From NCBI GenBank assembly GCA_015847255.1, contig JADLZK010007359.1, positions 496,001-560,000 of the forward strand: DNA of 64,000 nt, read 5' to 3'. This stretch comes from Hyparrhenia diplandra (Eukaryota; Streptophyta; Magnoliopsida; Poales; Poaceae). The notes beneath the pieces are model-generated. The model saw nothing but the letters and a program-made list of their open reading frames with translations. It was not told the origin of the DNA and did not search any database. Positions 32,876-45,797 of this stretch are shown here, piece after piece; within the stretch, counting starts at the first letter, position 1; each line of letters begins with the position of its first letter. A program made the translations under genes and the position numbers.

Positions 32876-33077
32876 GGCCAATGGCCACGCAAAGTAGCAC
32901 AATAGCAAAAGATGCAGTCCTCTGCTCTCCTTGCTAAGCACAGATTCGCTAAGACTTGCGAAGTCTTTTCGTGTTTTTACTTCACTACTTACAAAATAAT
33001 CTGCAAACATATAAACTACGTACACAAGTTTTTTCCTTGTAGAATACTAACCATTTTAAATTCATCTCTTCATTATT

Positions 33078-36000
33078 CAGTCCCTAGCGAGCCCGAACGC
33101 GAGGATATAGGAAAGGAGGAGCCGGCCCATCGGCTCGAGGCCGCCCAAATCACCGACCCAGCCACGTGCGCTCCGGGCCCTGCGATCCCGCGTCCGTCCG
33201 TTTCCCGCGCCCACCTCACCTCTCTTTATAGTTTTTTTTTTTTTTTTTCAGTTCTAATATCCAGATCGTGGGGAGGTCCCTGAGGAGAGACCGGTTACGC
33301 CCAGCTCGTCGCTCCTCCGTCACACGACCCCCCCAGCCGCCCCTCCGCCGCTTGACCCCAGCACGCCGCCGCCCCCGCCTCACAAGCATAGCTCGCCGCC
33401 TCCCCTCGCCTGCGCAGCCTCCGAGGCGGATTCCGCGGCCTCCGTGGCCTTCGCCGCTGCCTCTGCATCACCGGCAGCGCCGCGCGGCTGCCGGTCGCCT
33501 CGGCGATAGTGTGCACGAGTCGGCGACCATTCTCCTCGTCGAGGTACGGACGGCTGTGCTGGCTCACCTGTAGTGCGCTGGGCAGCGGCGGTTTCTCCTC
33601 GCCCGCGCACATCTGCTGGCTGCCGCTGCTGCACCGAGGGCGGCCATCCTCCTCGCACGGCTTCCGTTCCTTTACATGGATCCCAAATCCAAACCCACCT
33701 GTTTACACGGAGGCACAGCATCTTTCAAGATCTGTAAGCTTGTTCATTTTCTAGGCACAAAATTGGATTTGTTTTCCCCAATCTGAAAATGGATTTGATT
33801 TCCCCAATCTGAGAAAATGGATTCAAAATTAGTTTTGTTTTCCCAATCTGAAAATGGATTTGTTTTCACCAAATCTGAGAAATTCCCTGATCTGACAATT
33901 CATTTGTCCCCCTAATCGGAAATTGTATATTCTTGTTTTGATTTGGGAAATTTTGTTTTGACCTATGAATATGAGTGCATGCAAGACTTGGGATGTGCAC
34001 TTCACCGTGCCCTTCCAGCAGTGGTAGCTAAGAAAACACGATGCCAAACCAATATACTAACTGAACAAGCTCATACATGGGACTACAGATGCAAGTCAAG
34101 AAATAGGTACACTTCTTATGTCAGATGCGACTAATCATGCCTAGGCGCGCCTAGGTGAGCACCTAGCGGAACGGGGTGTTAGGAGAGGTGATGTAGTACA
34201 TAGGTCAAACTTTGATGCTTTTTCGTTGCTCAATTACCTAGCACTGTGTAATTTCTAAATTGACTCTTTTTCATGGTTTTTTTGTAGTCATGGAGCTCAT
34301 GCTATGATCACTCAGGTGATCAATAAGAAGGGGCGGTCAGTTGAGACATCACCTGGCCATGGAAACAAAGAGAATGAAATTATAGGTAAGTGTAGGGGCC
34401 TACTATCTGTGGGGGCCGCCATACATTGTTTTGTGATATTTAAATCATTTTCATGGAATGAAATTGTCTATCTGCAGAGAGATTCAAGAGGTGCTTTCAA
34501 TCATATTTGTTCTAAAAATTCAGCATGCTGCATACACATACCGTAATGTGCTTGTAAACATTTTCTTCTTCTAGTAAATCTAGGTAGTGAACCTGAACAC
34601 TTGTGTGGCCAGTGAAAAGATAGTAATAATTGGTAATGGTCTGGTTAATGAGGCATCATTTTTTCAAGAAAAAGTGAGACTTGTCAAATAGAAAACAGAG
34701 TAAGGTTATATATTTCAGAGAAAGAAACAAGAGCATGATGTGGCTGTGACTTGGCAGGCATGGTTTCAGATGGGTCAAGATCGGCAACCCATCCATACAA
34801 GCTGTGTCAACCACCATAACAAATTGAAATTTTGTTTCAGATGGGTGCAAATGTGAGCTTGGTACCCAAGAAATGCTAATTAGAATTTTAATTGGAATCG
34901 CAGCTGATTCATGTGAATGATTTCCTTAATTGTCTTCTGTTAGGATGCTAGTTCTTCCAGATACTCATTGTAGTATTTTCCATTCATATTGTTGGGAAAT
35001 TCATCCAATGAAAGATAAAAATTTCCCATTCATTTATAATGTATCTGTGCCTTTAATTATGTTGTGATCTTAAATTATTCTTTTTGTTATCTACCTTCCT
35101 ATTTCAACAATTGTCCATGATTCTATTTTATTGTTAGGAAATGATTCCACAGTTCGCCTTCTCCCTCCCAGTGGTGGCCGCGGTGCCCTACTCCGTCCCC
35201 TCTCGACGGTGGCCACGGCGCCCATACCCCTCGCATTGTCAACCATGATAGAGACCCCATCGGCCACGGCAGCGGCCTACACTGTGCGACGCCTCCATTC
35301 TCTCGCTAATGGCGACACCTGCTGCTCCCTCCCTCTGTCGGCAGCGCATCCTGCAGCTACCCTACTCACCGGACGGACAGATGAGGTGGCCTCGACTTGC
35401 CGAGTTGCTGGAAGTCTCTTCTTGCCTCAGCTTTCTATTTTATTGTTAGTTTGTGATCAGATGATCTATTCCCATGGGATATTTATTTTGATAATCATTT
35501 TTTAGTCAGATCTGAATCTCAATTTTTCCTAGTGATTTCTCTTTGGTAGTGGCAATATTTTACAGCACTCTTGACTCTACATCTAGTAGTAGTAATTTTT
35601 GTTGCTTATCAGTGGTAATTCTCAATATTTTCTTTTGACTATAACCATTTTACTACCACGGCTGCTAATTTCTTTGATGCTACAAATCAAACCAGGTTGT
35701 GTGGGAATGCATGTGGGTCTGTCCCTCCTGGCTGCAACGGCGGCAGCCTCGCCCTTACCAGCTGCGACGGCGGTGTCTCCTTCAAGATCCAGGTGAGTTT
35801 GACCCTGTACGGTCCCTTCAGGCCTAGATGTCGCATTCAATTTCTTTGTGATGATGTGCGAAATTAGAGGGCTTAGAACCATTAGTAACACTACTAGTAC
35901 TAGTATTTGATTTATCGCCACAATATAAGTCGAGCTGTGATCTAGAAGATCAACACAAGCTCTCTTGGATGAACGCCTTTTTGATCTGCAGCTTTACATT

Positions 36001-38000
36001 ACAGAGACAAGTGCACGATGTCAGTCATATTTAGCGCAACAGTCCAGCATGGTGCATATGCATGCCAATACCATTGTGAGTGTTCTTGCCTGCACTATTG
36101 ATGCGTGCTTGTGATTGTGCTTGTGGTGACACACTTAATGCTACCAAAGTAGATGAGAATCATGGTGATGATTGATGACACTAACAATTTCTAGGCTCAC
36201 ACAAAGGAATGATTAATTCTTAATTCTATTCTGTGAACTAGATTATTTTGCCAATTCTTATGCCAGTCACTATGTTAGAGGGCCATCTCTTCAAGTACAA
36301 TTAATTTTCATTTGAGATGTCTTGCAGCAGGATTATGTAATGCCAGTGTCTCCATACTTACATTTTCTATCTTCTTAAAATTTCAAAGCTTGATATGATT
36401 ATTTCTGCAATGTTAACATCAGAATACTTCCATGTTTTGTGAAGAAACACAAAAAGAAGCCCATTCAAACAGCAAGCACGCCGCAATATGACCATACGAG
36501 AGACTGAATGTGTGTCCACAATTTTATTATTAGAACTTTTGTATAGCTCCCCACCTAATCTCTCCTACTTAGGCGCCTTTTATTTATGTTTCCTTATAAT
36601 AATCTACGTGATTTAAAAATTCCTTTTGCTATTTTGTTCAGTGTATGAAACAATTACTGATACATGATCGAATTCCTATTTCATTGTTTTTAATTTAATC
36701 TGCATTGCATGACTTTAATCAAAACATGCTGCCTTGTCCTGCTATCCTATTTATTTCACGAGTAAATTTCTGATAACCTTATTGAAATGTGCTTACTATT
36801 TCCTTCCTGATGTGTATTTCAACGATCATGATTAGTGCTTCGTATTTGAGATAAATCTTTAGTGTTTTTAACATGAAAATAAAGAAGACTGATTTTTGCT
36901 GCTCTATGCATACAGATTGATTCACCAATCATAAAATAATTTTGTCCTTGAATTTGAGACTTGCCCAAAGGTCATTCCTTGGATCAGCTGTAAGGTGAGC
37001 CTTTTGTCCAGATATTTTAGTCAGTCACTAACATACCATTAAGAAAGCACCTTTCCACCACAAAATGCCAACATGGAGTCAGTGATAATCTTAGGTGACG
37101 AGTGCTTGCAGTTGCAGAGTAGTATAGTCAGGACAGGGTAATCACAATTGTTTATTACTAGTGTGGTACATTTACTAATCACAGTTACCTAACTCACTAC
37201 CTGAAAGCATAACTCTTGATTTTTTTTTTTTCTCAGCAAGTATGGCAAAACTTTGCAAGTCCAGTTTGGTTCTTCCGGTCATCATTATCTAATTGAAAAG
37301 CTTGCTCAGTTCGATAGGAACGTATCCCTGAACATGTTGTGCCTGCACGGGGAAAAAGTGCGAGTTAATTTCTTTAATGTACTGCCCATGCCTTTTTTTT
37401 CTATCAACTCTATGCCTACTGCATCATTTACAATTTTACTGAAGTGATTAGATGGTAGGCTTAGCTTATTGGATATATAATGATTGGAGTTTATAATTCT
37501 ATTATCTGTTTCACCTATCTGCCAAAGGGGGCCTTAGCTAATATTGGATTTTATGTCAACTCTATTTATGCCTACTACATCATTGCTAACAGTCTAACAC
37601 GGTTTGATAATTCAGAATGGTAGTCTGTTCAAATTTGTATCCTATAGCTGCTTACTTACTGAACGTGCATAATTAAAGCTTTTATTATGTGTCGACACAC
37701 AATTGTATTTATGATTATGCACACGATTGTATTTATGATTATGCAACATTAGTTGTAAATAAATAGAGATTTTTATAGCTCATGTTTTAACTTTATTGTT
37801 GCTTTCTGTTAGGCAAAGCGTCAGTACTTGGAAGTTCATCTCGCAATATCTGACAAGTCCAATTTGGGTGGGCGCCTCATCCTCTCGAGGCCATCAGCTC
37901 GCAAGAAAACCAACGAAAATTGGAGTGAAAGCATTGGCAAAGAGATTGACTATGTTCAAGGCTGGAAAACTTGTGTATTCTATAGTCTAGACTGATTATT
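33078..38000 (+). other. Unidentified spliced transcription unit or captured exons
   Basis: Homology to block A breaks at 33,077 and this 5-kb insert begins. A GC-rich 5' part (33,150-33,543) ends in a donor (GAG/GTACGG). Exon-like pieces with good plus-strand splice sites follow: 34,288-34,385 (TTTTGTAG / GTAAGT), from 35,138 (TTGTTAG), 35,696-35,792 (CAG / GTGAGT), 35,992-36,075 (CTGCAG / GTGAGT), ending 36,994 (GTGAGC), from 37,237 (TCTCAG) and from 37,813 (TGTTAG). The last exon is open for about 60 codons to TGA at 37,993-37,995 and contains LGGRLILSRPSARKK and EIDYVQGWKTCVFYSLD. The 37,237 exon reads KYGKTLQVQFGSSGHHYLI. I do not recognise the protein. It could be a real gene, a non-coding RNA, or exons captured by a transposon; element ends are not visible. 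Confidence 0.4.
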
Positions 38001-38134
38001 GACCTTTGTTTGGCCGACAACATTGTCCAAACATATACTACCTTATTTTTGCGAGAAGTAAAAAGATTTTCTTGTGCATATGTCTTAATGTAGGTTGACC
38101 ATGTCCGGCTTCCGCTTAATTTATAGTTTTCTAT

Positions 38135-38430
38135 AGTGCGATGAGAAAAAAAAAGAATAAAGAAAAAAGAGTAGCTCAGCAAGAAAGGAAAAAAAAAAAA
38201 AAAGGCCACTAGGCCAGCCATGCCAAAAAAAAATACAGAAAAAATGAACCCCATGTTACTCAGTATGTGGTAAGAAAAAAAAAAAAATAAATCAAAAAAC
38301 GATGCTCAGCATGTGGTGCATGGGATGCCCACGTGGGAGGGAAACCGCACTGTGTGCTCGAGGCGACCGTGGCCTGTACGGAGGAGGCCGGGTACCAAAT
38401 GCATTCAGTCCCCGGGGACCAAATAGTGCT
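38135..38430. other. A-rich spacer
   Basis: Several A-runs (for example 38,189-38,204 and 38,274-38,288) separate short unique stretches. No gene is supported. Confidence 0.4.
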
Positions 38431-38481
<51 letters not shown>

Positions 38482-38575
38482 CATACATACATATATGTAC
38501 ACATGTATCAATCCATACACATATATATATATATATAACACAGTACATGTACTCTAATATACATCATATATACAT
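38431..38575. repeat. (AT)n / (ATAC)n microsatellite
   Basis: Long TATATA and TACATA runs. The open frames through it (YIYIYI, IYIYIC) are artefacts of the repeat. Confidence 0.95.
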
Positions 38576-39299
38576 ATATACACATCGATTCATATATACA
38601 AGTTTTCACCGATCGATCGATCGATCCATTTGTTCATATCCAACATGTACTAGTTTCAATTACAACATTTCCTCGTACAAACATTGCGAGCTATATGTTG
38701 ACTGGATGAAGATAGTCCTTAAGACCTAGCTCTTCCCATCTCCTTAGCGGCCCAAACTCTAAAGATGACCCCCAGCCATCGTCCCCGATTGAAGTACGGC
38801 TGTTTTTTTCGTGAACTACCATGTCTAGAACGAACTTGCGGATGTCTCGCATCGCGCGTCTCGAACCGCATCTCGTCGGTTGCCCTTTGTATCACCCCTC
38901 GTGAACGTGTTCCTTGCGCCCTTGAGCCGCTTTTCGGTATTTGGATTTGTACCTTCGCAGGCCGGAGGTACTCACGCATCGAAGAATCCACACAAGTTTG
39001 ATCCGGTCCTCGGTTGTTTGAGGTAATCGCACACAATAAACCCGGTGTTATTAGTAATATCGAAGCTATAGCAAGCTAGGTAGTCGTACTAAGAAAAAAC
39101 TATGTTTCATTTACGCACGGGAAATATCGCTTGATTTTGAGTCTATCTCCATTGCGCTCCTTACACTTCTCGGATCGACGATCCCAGCAGATTCGGATCC
39201 TTCAAGTATTTCTTGTAAGCTATGCGAAATGCACTATATTGTCAACGATATATGATATTCGACTCTAGTATATAATTGCATAAGGAGTTCATCGATCAC

Positions 39300-39488
39300 T
39301 TACAATCTCAAGATTTTTTCGAATTGTTGGTAGCCGAGCGGGTTCGTGCCTCGTAGTGAGTCAAAGATAACGGCCCTCCCGTCCCGAGGAAAGATCATGA
39401 AACAGATCCAATGTCCTATCATCCCTATTCCATATTGGTAAGGCGCCGTAATACATCGAGGCCCATTTTCCTTGACCTTTTTCATCAC
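39300..39488 (-). pseudogene. Ulp1/C48-like peptidase fragment of the CACTA element
   Basis: The frame reads GPRCITAPYQYGIGMIGHWI, then FMIFPRDGRAVIFDSLRGTN. GHW and FDS are the His and Asp positions of the C48 (SUMO-protease-like) fold found in many plant CACTA and Mutator elements. The upstream order fits, but the Cys part is not recognisable and the frame is cut on both sides. Confidence 0.6.
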
Positions 39489-41899
39489 CGATATGACGTA
39501 TTACGCTACCTCCAACTTCTTAGCTCTTTCATTCATATCCCGGATCTTACGTCTTTCCTCGTCCGTCAAGTTGACTGGTCGGGATGGTCCGCTCTTAGCT
39601 TATAACCGACGATCTGTCTCTCTCACGGATGTGCCATGGAGAGAGGTAAAGAACACCGGTGTTTAAACGGGCTGCATCGGCGCGACAACCTACAAGGACA
39701 TGTGGGCGTGGCATAGGTACCTTTGAAAGAAAGAATCTATATACGGATGCAAGGGACATGTGCAAGTAAAATTGCGCTTACACATCGTAAACAAGGTGAC
39801 TTGGGCGACGTCAATGTCCTGTCGGCGGAAGTAGTCTCGACATGTCATCGAATGTAATCGTGAACTGGAGCTCGACGGGGTAGTGGAAGCACTCCTTAGG
39901 AAGAAGGACACTGAAGCTATACAATCCACGCTTTGCGCACTCCATGTACCATGCATGGAACTTCCGAGTCTCCTAGTCCTCGGCATCGATGAGCTGGGCC
40001 TTTGGGATCATGAACTTCCCAAACTCGAACGAGCCGGGGCATTCGTCCGTGACAAACCCCTTATAAGGTGGGGATTTTGGCCTGCAAAAGCGGCGGTACA
40101 AATGTTAATTACTTAGGGTTGCGAAAAGGAGTAGCTAATAACTTATTACAACTCGTTGTTTCGATTGGTGCATACCTTTCGGATCGAATATCTATTTCTT
40201 TGGGCCTCCGGGTAGCGGGCACTTTCGGGTGCTGCGACCTCCTCTTTATCGAATGTGTGCTTCTTCTGCATGGAGGGCGTTTGCTAGGTCGAGCTCCTTT
40301 TTCGCTTCCCGCGCTTGAGGTGTTGTCCATTGGAGGCCTTGAATGTAGACGGGTGTCTCGCTCCCTACTCTCGCCTCAGGACTTGGCACTGTGTTTTCGC
40401 CAGTTGCTTCCTCGTATATCGGCTGCTCCTCATGTGACGGCTCTTGAGCCTGAGGTGTCGGCTCTCGAGTTGCCGGCGCCGAGGTGCCAGCTCTTGAGGT
40501 GTCGGCTCCTTAGGCTCCTCGGGTGCCTGCTGATCAGTGCCGCCTCCTTAGGCTCCTCAGTGTCGGCTCCTTCGTTGTCGGCTCCCGAGGCTCGTCTTGT
40601 GCCGGGTCCCAGCGGGGGTCTTTGGAACCTTGAGGAGGGTCGTTGCCTCCGCCCGTCCCCCACCATCTTCATCATCGTCGGAGGAGTCACCATAGGGGTC
40701 GGTGGCGTACTCCGGGTCCGGCATTCTTTGTCTTCTTTGTTGAGCCGGAAGGTGGAGTCAACGTCGACATATTCAGCTCAATGTCCACCTTCGGCCACAG
40801 CACGTTGTAACACAGAGCAGCTCCTAGAGTGTTCACCTCGTTATGACCGGGATAGTCCAGCTCCCAGTCTTCATGTTCTGGCGCCCACGAACCCAATGTT
40901 GACTTCAAAGACATTCTCGGAGGGATCGTGCGCTTCGTACTCTTTGCAAGATCCGGGAGGAAATACCACCCCCTTGGCCACTACCTTTTTCTTGCCTAAC
41001 TTTTGCCGGACAGGTATCAACATATTGCATGGTGTCTCTTCGGTGATATCATCCACCGGGTCCTGTCGGTCAAGAGCAGAGGTCTTCTTTGGGGTTCTTT
41101 GGGGTGGGCAGCGGCATACCGGCGTTCGCGGAACATCTGGTTCCGGACCGACCATCGGGGGTCGTTGCTCGTGAGGGCCTCTTTGATGGGACTGTGTGAT
41201 CATTTGCCGCAAGGCCTCATCACGCCCTTCTGTCTCGAGACCCTCCTTGTACCTCGCCTCGTGTGATGCGAGGCAGCATCTGACCGCCACGAGCCCTTTG
41301 CCGCCCAACTCTTCCCGGAGCTCGTGCCACCATCTTCACGTATTTTGGACGAACGACTTTGATCACAATTGGAAGGAACACCGTCGGCATGATGTGAGCA
41401 TCGTGCGCGTTGAAGTTCGTCATTGTGAGGTCTTTCATGGATACCACACTCTTGATGTTGGAAGAGAAACCCGTCGGTACCTTGATACCCCGCATCAACC
41501 GACACATAGCCAACTTTCTCGTCTCTCGTTAGGTTGTAGGCCGCACGGGAGTTCGACTTTACCGTTCGGAAGCCGTGTAGCGTGAATTTCGGTCGGATGC
41601 CCATGTCAACAAGATCGGCGTGACTTCACACCATCCTTCGTCTTGGTCTTGATATCCATCGGGGAGACCGATCTCGCTTTCGAAGACATTTTTCTCAAGG
41701 TGCATCGATCGATCGGCGTGGGGTGTATGCGGTATCTTCGATTACTTTAGATACTTGAAGAAGATTGACTTCTTCTTGAAAGGAACGGTGGAGGCGCTCC
41801 TTCCTCCGCTTTATCCCTCTTTCGCTTCTTTGTCTTGGAGGTGCGTCTCTTCCTTATCATCGTCTTTCTTCTTCTTCTTCTTTCCAAACTTCGCACTCC

Positions 41900-42941
41900 A
41901 AGTCCTTCACCATGTCAAACACCTTCGGACCATAACTAGTCGGTGCTTGGCCGAGGTTTCGACTTCGCCCTTGTTGTCAAAGTACACATTCATTTTTGGA
42001 TCTACGTACCTATGCTTGCTGCAGAGGAAGCGCCTCGTGTTCCATGTACACGGTTTTTCTTTGGATCCCTTCGGGTAAGTGGAGCAGGTTTCTTCAATGC
42101 AAGCTACACAGGCGGTCTTCCCTTTAATCGCCCGATAATGAAAACAGGCCGGGGTAATCGTGATGGTGATAAAGATGATGGCACGAAGAGTGAACTTCTC
42201 CCGCGCGATGCGCATCAAACATGCTGACCCCATCATCAAACGGTACCTCCATCTCCTCCATGAACGGCTCGGGGAACACATCTATATCGCTTTCTTGCGG
42301 CCGCCGGTCCGAAATGAGCATGGTGAGCAAAACATACCGCGCTTTTGACAAAAATGTGGAGGTAGATTGTACATGGTGAGGACGACCGGCCACGTCTTTG
42401 TGCGTCTTTGCTTTCAGTCACCGAATGGGTTCATTCCGTCGGTACTCAATGCGAACCGAACGTTCACGGGCTCCTCTGCAAAGTCGGGGTAGGCGGCGTC
42501 GAAGTCTTGCCAGCGCTTAGCATCCGAAGGGTGCCGTAGATTCCCGTCATCCTTCACACGATCGCTACATGCATGCCACGCCATGTGCTTAGCATCCTCA
42601 GGGTTCCCATAGAGAGCCCGCAGGCGATCAGTGACCGGAAGGTACCACATTGGCGTATTTGGGCGTTTCCTCTGCGTGTAACCTTCCTCTTCCTCGTCCT
42701 GCGTTGACATGATCTTCTTCGCGGCCGCACTGGTTTTCTTCGCCCCCTTCTTCTTCTTTCTCGCCCGTCCTGTTTCCTCATCGACGTCATCGTCCACGCG
42801 ACATCCGGCATTTCGCTTGTATCGACTAGCGCCCCGGTGCGGACAACCGGTCAAATTCTCGTCTTGATCGCCCGATATAGGATACGAGTGGTTGGGGCGG
42901 GCATCGAACTTCTTCACTTTCGCCGCCCCCGGGCGGATCAA
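41900..42941 (-). pseudogene. CACTA tnp2 transposase fragment
   Basis: The clearest part, 42,941-42,414, reads MWYLPVTDRLRALYGNPEDA, KHMAWHA, DDGNLRHPSDAKRWQDFD and VRFALSTDGMNPFGD, the signature region of the plant Transposase_21 (tnp2) family. A stop follows, but the family sequence continues in other frames: ESDIDVFPEPFMEEM, DYPGLFSLSG, IKGKTACVACIEETCS and KHRYVDPKMNVYFDNKGEVE down to about 41,920. At least three frame changes make it non-functional. Confidence 0.85.
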
Positions 42942-44139
42942 CTTCTTAGCGCGATACGTGCTAGCGAGGAACCTTGTTAGGCGATGGATACGTCGAGGCC
43001 GGGTAACTTACGAGCTCATTGAAGCTAGTGTCGGACCACCCATGGCGAGACTTCAACATCGCAAGTTCGAGGGTAAAACTCGGCGCCGTGCAACCCTCCG
43101 GGACTGTCTTTGTAAAGAGGATCAAGCGCTGCACGCTTCATCTGTTTGAAGTTTTCCAACCATCTCGGGCACCCAAATAGAATGTCGTCCTCACCGAAGT
43201 CGGTTGACCAAATCTTCAAAAACCCGGACATCCTCAGGCTGCGTCATAGGATTCTCCCCTTTCGCCGTCCCCTCCACCACCACCACCGCCATCGCCGCCA
43301 TCGCCGACGTCGGCCCGTCGGTTTCGAACAAATCGATGGAATTGGACCGGCCGGTGGAGTTTACGGTACTCGCATCGGGCGGGGACCGCTCGTAATGGTG
43401 GATCGAAGGGTGGAACTTCTTCGCCGTGAAAAGTCGGACCAAATAGTCACCGACGAAGCCATGCATGATTAGGTGAGATCGCAGACGACGGTGTCGAGAA
43501 CGCTTTCAGATTCTTGCATTTTGCGCGCGGACGGATGATCAGCCCCGTTGAATTATCTCTGGCCAGTATTCGCCCGTTTCGAGCAACAAACTTCTTCACC
43601 TCATCAAAGTATTCGTCATCAACCCTCTTCATCTCATACATCCGATTGGGCTCGGTGCCTCTCCATCCCGATCGATCCTGCTCTTCCAAAAGCTTAATTA
43701 GTGCCGTTATATAGTAATCAAAAAAAAAAAAGGAGAACAAGTCCCACCATAGAATCTAGATCTAGAGAAAGGCGGCTTTCTCTCTCCTCCAAAACCAAAA
43801 AAGATGAAGTTGCACGGAGATCTAGATCTAGAGAAAGGCAGAGTTTTCTATCTCCTCCAAACAAAAAAAAAAAGAAAAAATCCCACCATAGATCTAGATC
43901 TAGAGAAAAGGCGTTTTCTCTCTCCTCATGTGTCTCTAGATTTAGAGAGGGGATGAAAAAGAGGGAAAGAAAGATCAAAAGAGGCATTAATCGACCAATT
44001 AGTGTCTTCTCCTCCACCAAATCAAAGCCAAAACACCCAAATCAAAGTTTTTGTCGGGTTTTTGGATCAAAACCTCCCCCCCACAAGAGTTGGAAGAGGA
44101 AGTTCGTGGAGAAATGAACAGCGGCCGTCCGGTATTTAT

Positions 44140-44429
44140 AGGCTGCGGCCTTTTACGTGGCGGGCGCCCTAACGTGTCGCCACGCAAAAAGCGGGCAGCG
44201 TGGCGGGCACCTCGCAACACGCCCGCCACGGTTAAGATCTTTTACGTGGCGGGCGCGTTGCAGGGAGCCCGCCACGTAAAAGATGATCTTTTGCGTGGCG
44301 GGCGCGCGCAACGCGCCCGCCACGTAAAAAAGAGCGGCGGGGGCCATATCTTTTCCGCGGGCGGGTTCAAATTGCGCCCGCCACGGAAAAAGATATGGCC
44401 CCCGCCGGAAAATCAATTCGTTACTAGTG
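44140..44429. repeat. CACTA subterminal array of large inverted repeats
   Basis: Tandem foldbacks built from CGTGGCGGGC / GCCCGCCACG: about 44,236-44,288 (TTTTACGTGGCGGGC with its complement), 44,289-44,329 (TTTTGCGTGGCGGGCGCG with a nearly perfect complement) and 44,336-44,406 (GGCGGGGGCCATATCTTTTC with a complement ending GATATGGCCCCCGCC, a stem of roughly 28 bp with one or two mismatches). This is the transposase-binding end region of the element. Confidence 0.8.
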
Positions 44430-45797
44430 GTGGTTGTTTTGGCCATAAAGTTTACTTTTTGATTCAAGTTGATCCTAAACTATCAAGTAGAGCCATTTCA
44501 ATCCTCAAATTTCATTTAGACTTTTGTTTTGTGTCAATTCTTACTTCTTATCCTAGAAGGCACATCATGCTTTCGTGCCCTATTAGCTCCATCATCATTC
44601 CTCATCTACACGAATGGCATACCACATTTACTTAGCTCCCGGTCCCAACTTGACAAGGTCCGCAATCCTCTCGCTCAAGGCTGACTAGTTTAGTTACCTT
44701 CCAAAAGTTTGAATTTTTTTCACTCTCTTTTCATCACATCAATCTTTAACTGCTTGTATAGAGCAGTAAATGTGTAGGTAAAAAATAACAAATTGCACAG
44801 ATTCAGTTGTAAATCACGAGACAATCTTTTTAAGCCTAGGTAGTCAATGATTGGATAATATTTGCCGATACAAATGAAAGTGCTGCAATTTGAAAAATTC
44901 TAACTTTTGGGTAACTAAACAAGGCCTAAGCTATCCGCCTCGCTTGGTGCCTTGGTGGTGGTAAAGAGCTAAAACTTATTCAACCGTCTATTGATCCATT
45001 GTTCTCTCCTCTGTCCTGTTGGTGTCTCACTTCAGCCCCTCTTGGCCCATCACTCTCTCTTATTTCCATCTTCCCTCACTCTAGAGTTCGTGCTACAAAT
45101 ATGTTCCCTCTTTTGCTCCATTGTCCTTCAGTCGAACCCACCCATGACATAAGTCTATGGAGATAGAGGGGGTTAGATTAGCGATTCACAAGCTCACCAG
45201 GGGTTTGATTTTGCGATTCACAAGCTCATCCCTTTACGAAACATGGCCAGCTGGTTGATGCCCTGAGTCGCCGGTAGTAAGGGTGCAAAGGGATAACCTT
45301 TAAGTGCACCTCCGACCCTTTTTAGTTAAATTATTTGTACTACATCTTAAAAAAAAATTTGGAGAACAAGTACAAATAATTTAACTCCAAAGAGGGTCGA
45401 GGGGCATCTAATTGTCTCTAATTTGCACCCCTAGCCGGTAGCTAGCGTGTCGGACACTTTCCCATTTTTGTCGCCTCACTGGTTATTTAGCTGCTTTCCC
45501 ACTATCATTGGTGATTTGTGACACACGAGCCCAATTTAATCCAACAGAGATTGCTTCACCAGTATATCGCCACAAGCAAAAGTCTAGATAACAGCACAAC
45601 AAGTTACACAAACGTCCGTTACAACTGAATTACGACACACCATCATATTTGCTAATAAGATAGCTTGTCACAAGACTCACAACATAATGAACCAAACAAC
45701 AATTGCATGCCAAGCCTGAAATCTATGGTAGATAATTTGGGTGCTACTGGGGTATACAGCCGCCAGTAGCCCGGCATCCTGCTGCAGTCTGAGATCA
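44430..45797. repeat. Duplicated spacer 3' of AP-2B
   Basis: Nearly identical to 10,943-13,382 minus its CACTA element. It contains the uninterrupted Tourist-like MITE (44,686-44,926; left TIR shortened, right GGCC followed by TAA) and the hAT-like MITE (45,278-45,433, flanked by GCCGGTAG at 45,270-45,277 and 45,434-45,441). Confidence 0.75.
45278..45433. mobile_element. hAT-like MITE, second copy
   Basis: Same position, termini and 8-bp target duplication as 12,843-12,991, with small indels (for example an AACCTTTAAG variant near the left end, and CTCCAAAG in place of CTAAAG on the right inner arm). Confidence 0.75.

Larger units (their letters stand above)
38719..44429 (-). mobile_element. 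Decayed CACTA (En/Spm) element with tnp2 and C48-like genes
   Basis: The right terminus is defined by GTTACTAGTG at 44,420-44,429 (minus strand CACTAGTAAC), after which block homology resumes. Minus-strand gene fragments run leftwards: an N-terminal part at 43,740-43,025 (including AALDPLYKDSP), a tnp2 transposase (42,941-41,900), conserved downstream transposase sequence (41,604-41,220) and a Ulp1/C48-like peptidase fragment (39,488-39,300). The frame is broken many times. The left terminus was not found: no CACTAGTAAC or matching subterminal repeats are visible before 38.7 kb, so that end may be deleted. It supplies no intact transposase. Confidence 0.75.

Noticed and set aside
33077..38430. 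Helitron origin of the 33-38 kb insert
   Set aside because: The left junction does not give a clear TC start after A, and no hairpin plus CTRR end could be found at the right side.
38430..38560. Open frames with IYIYIY repeats
   Set aside because: They are translations of the AT microsatellite.
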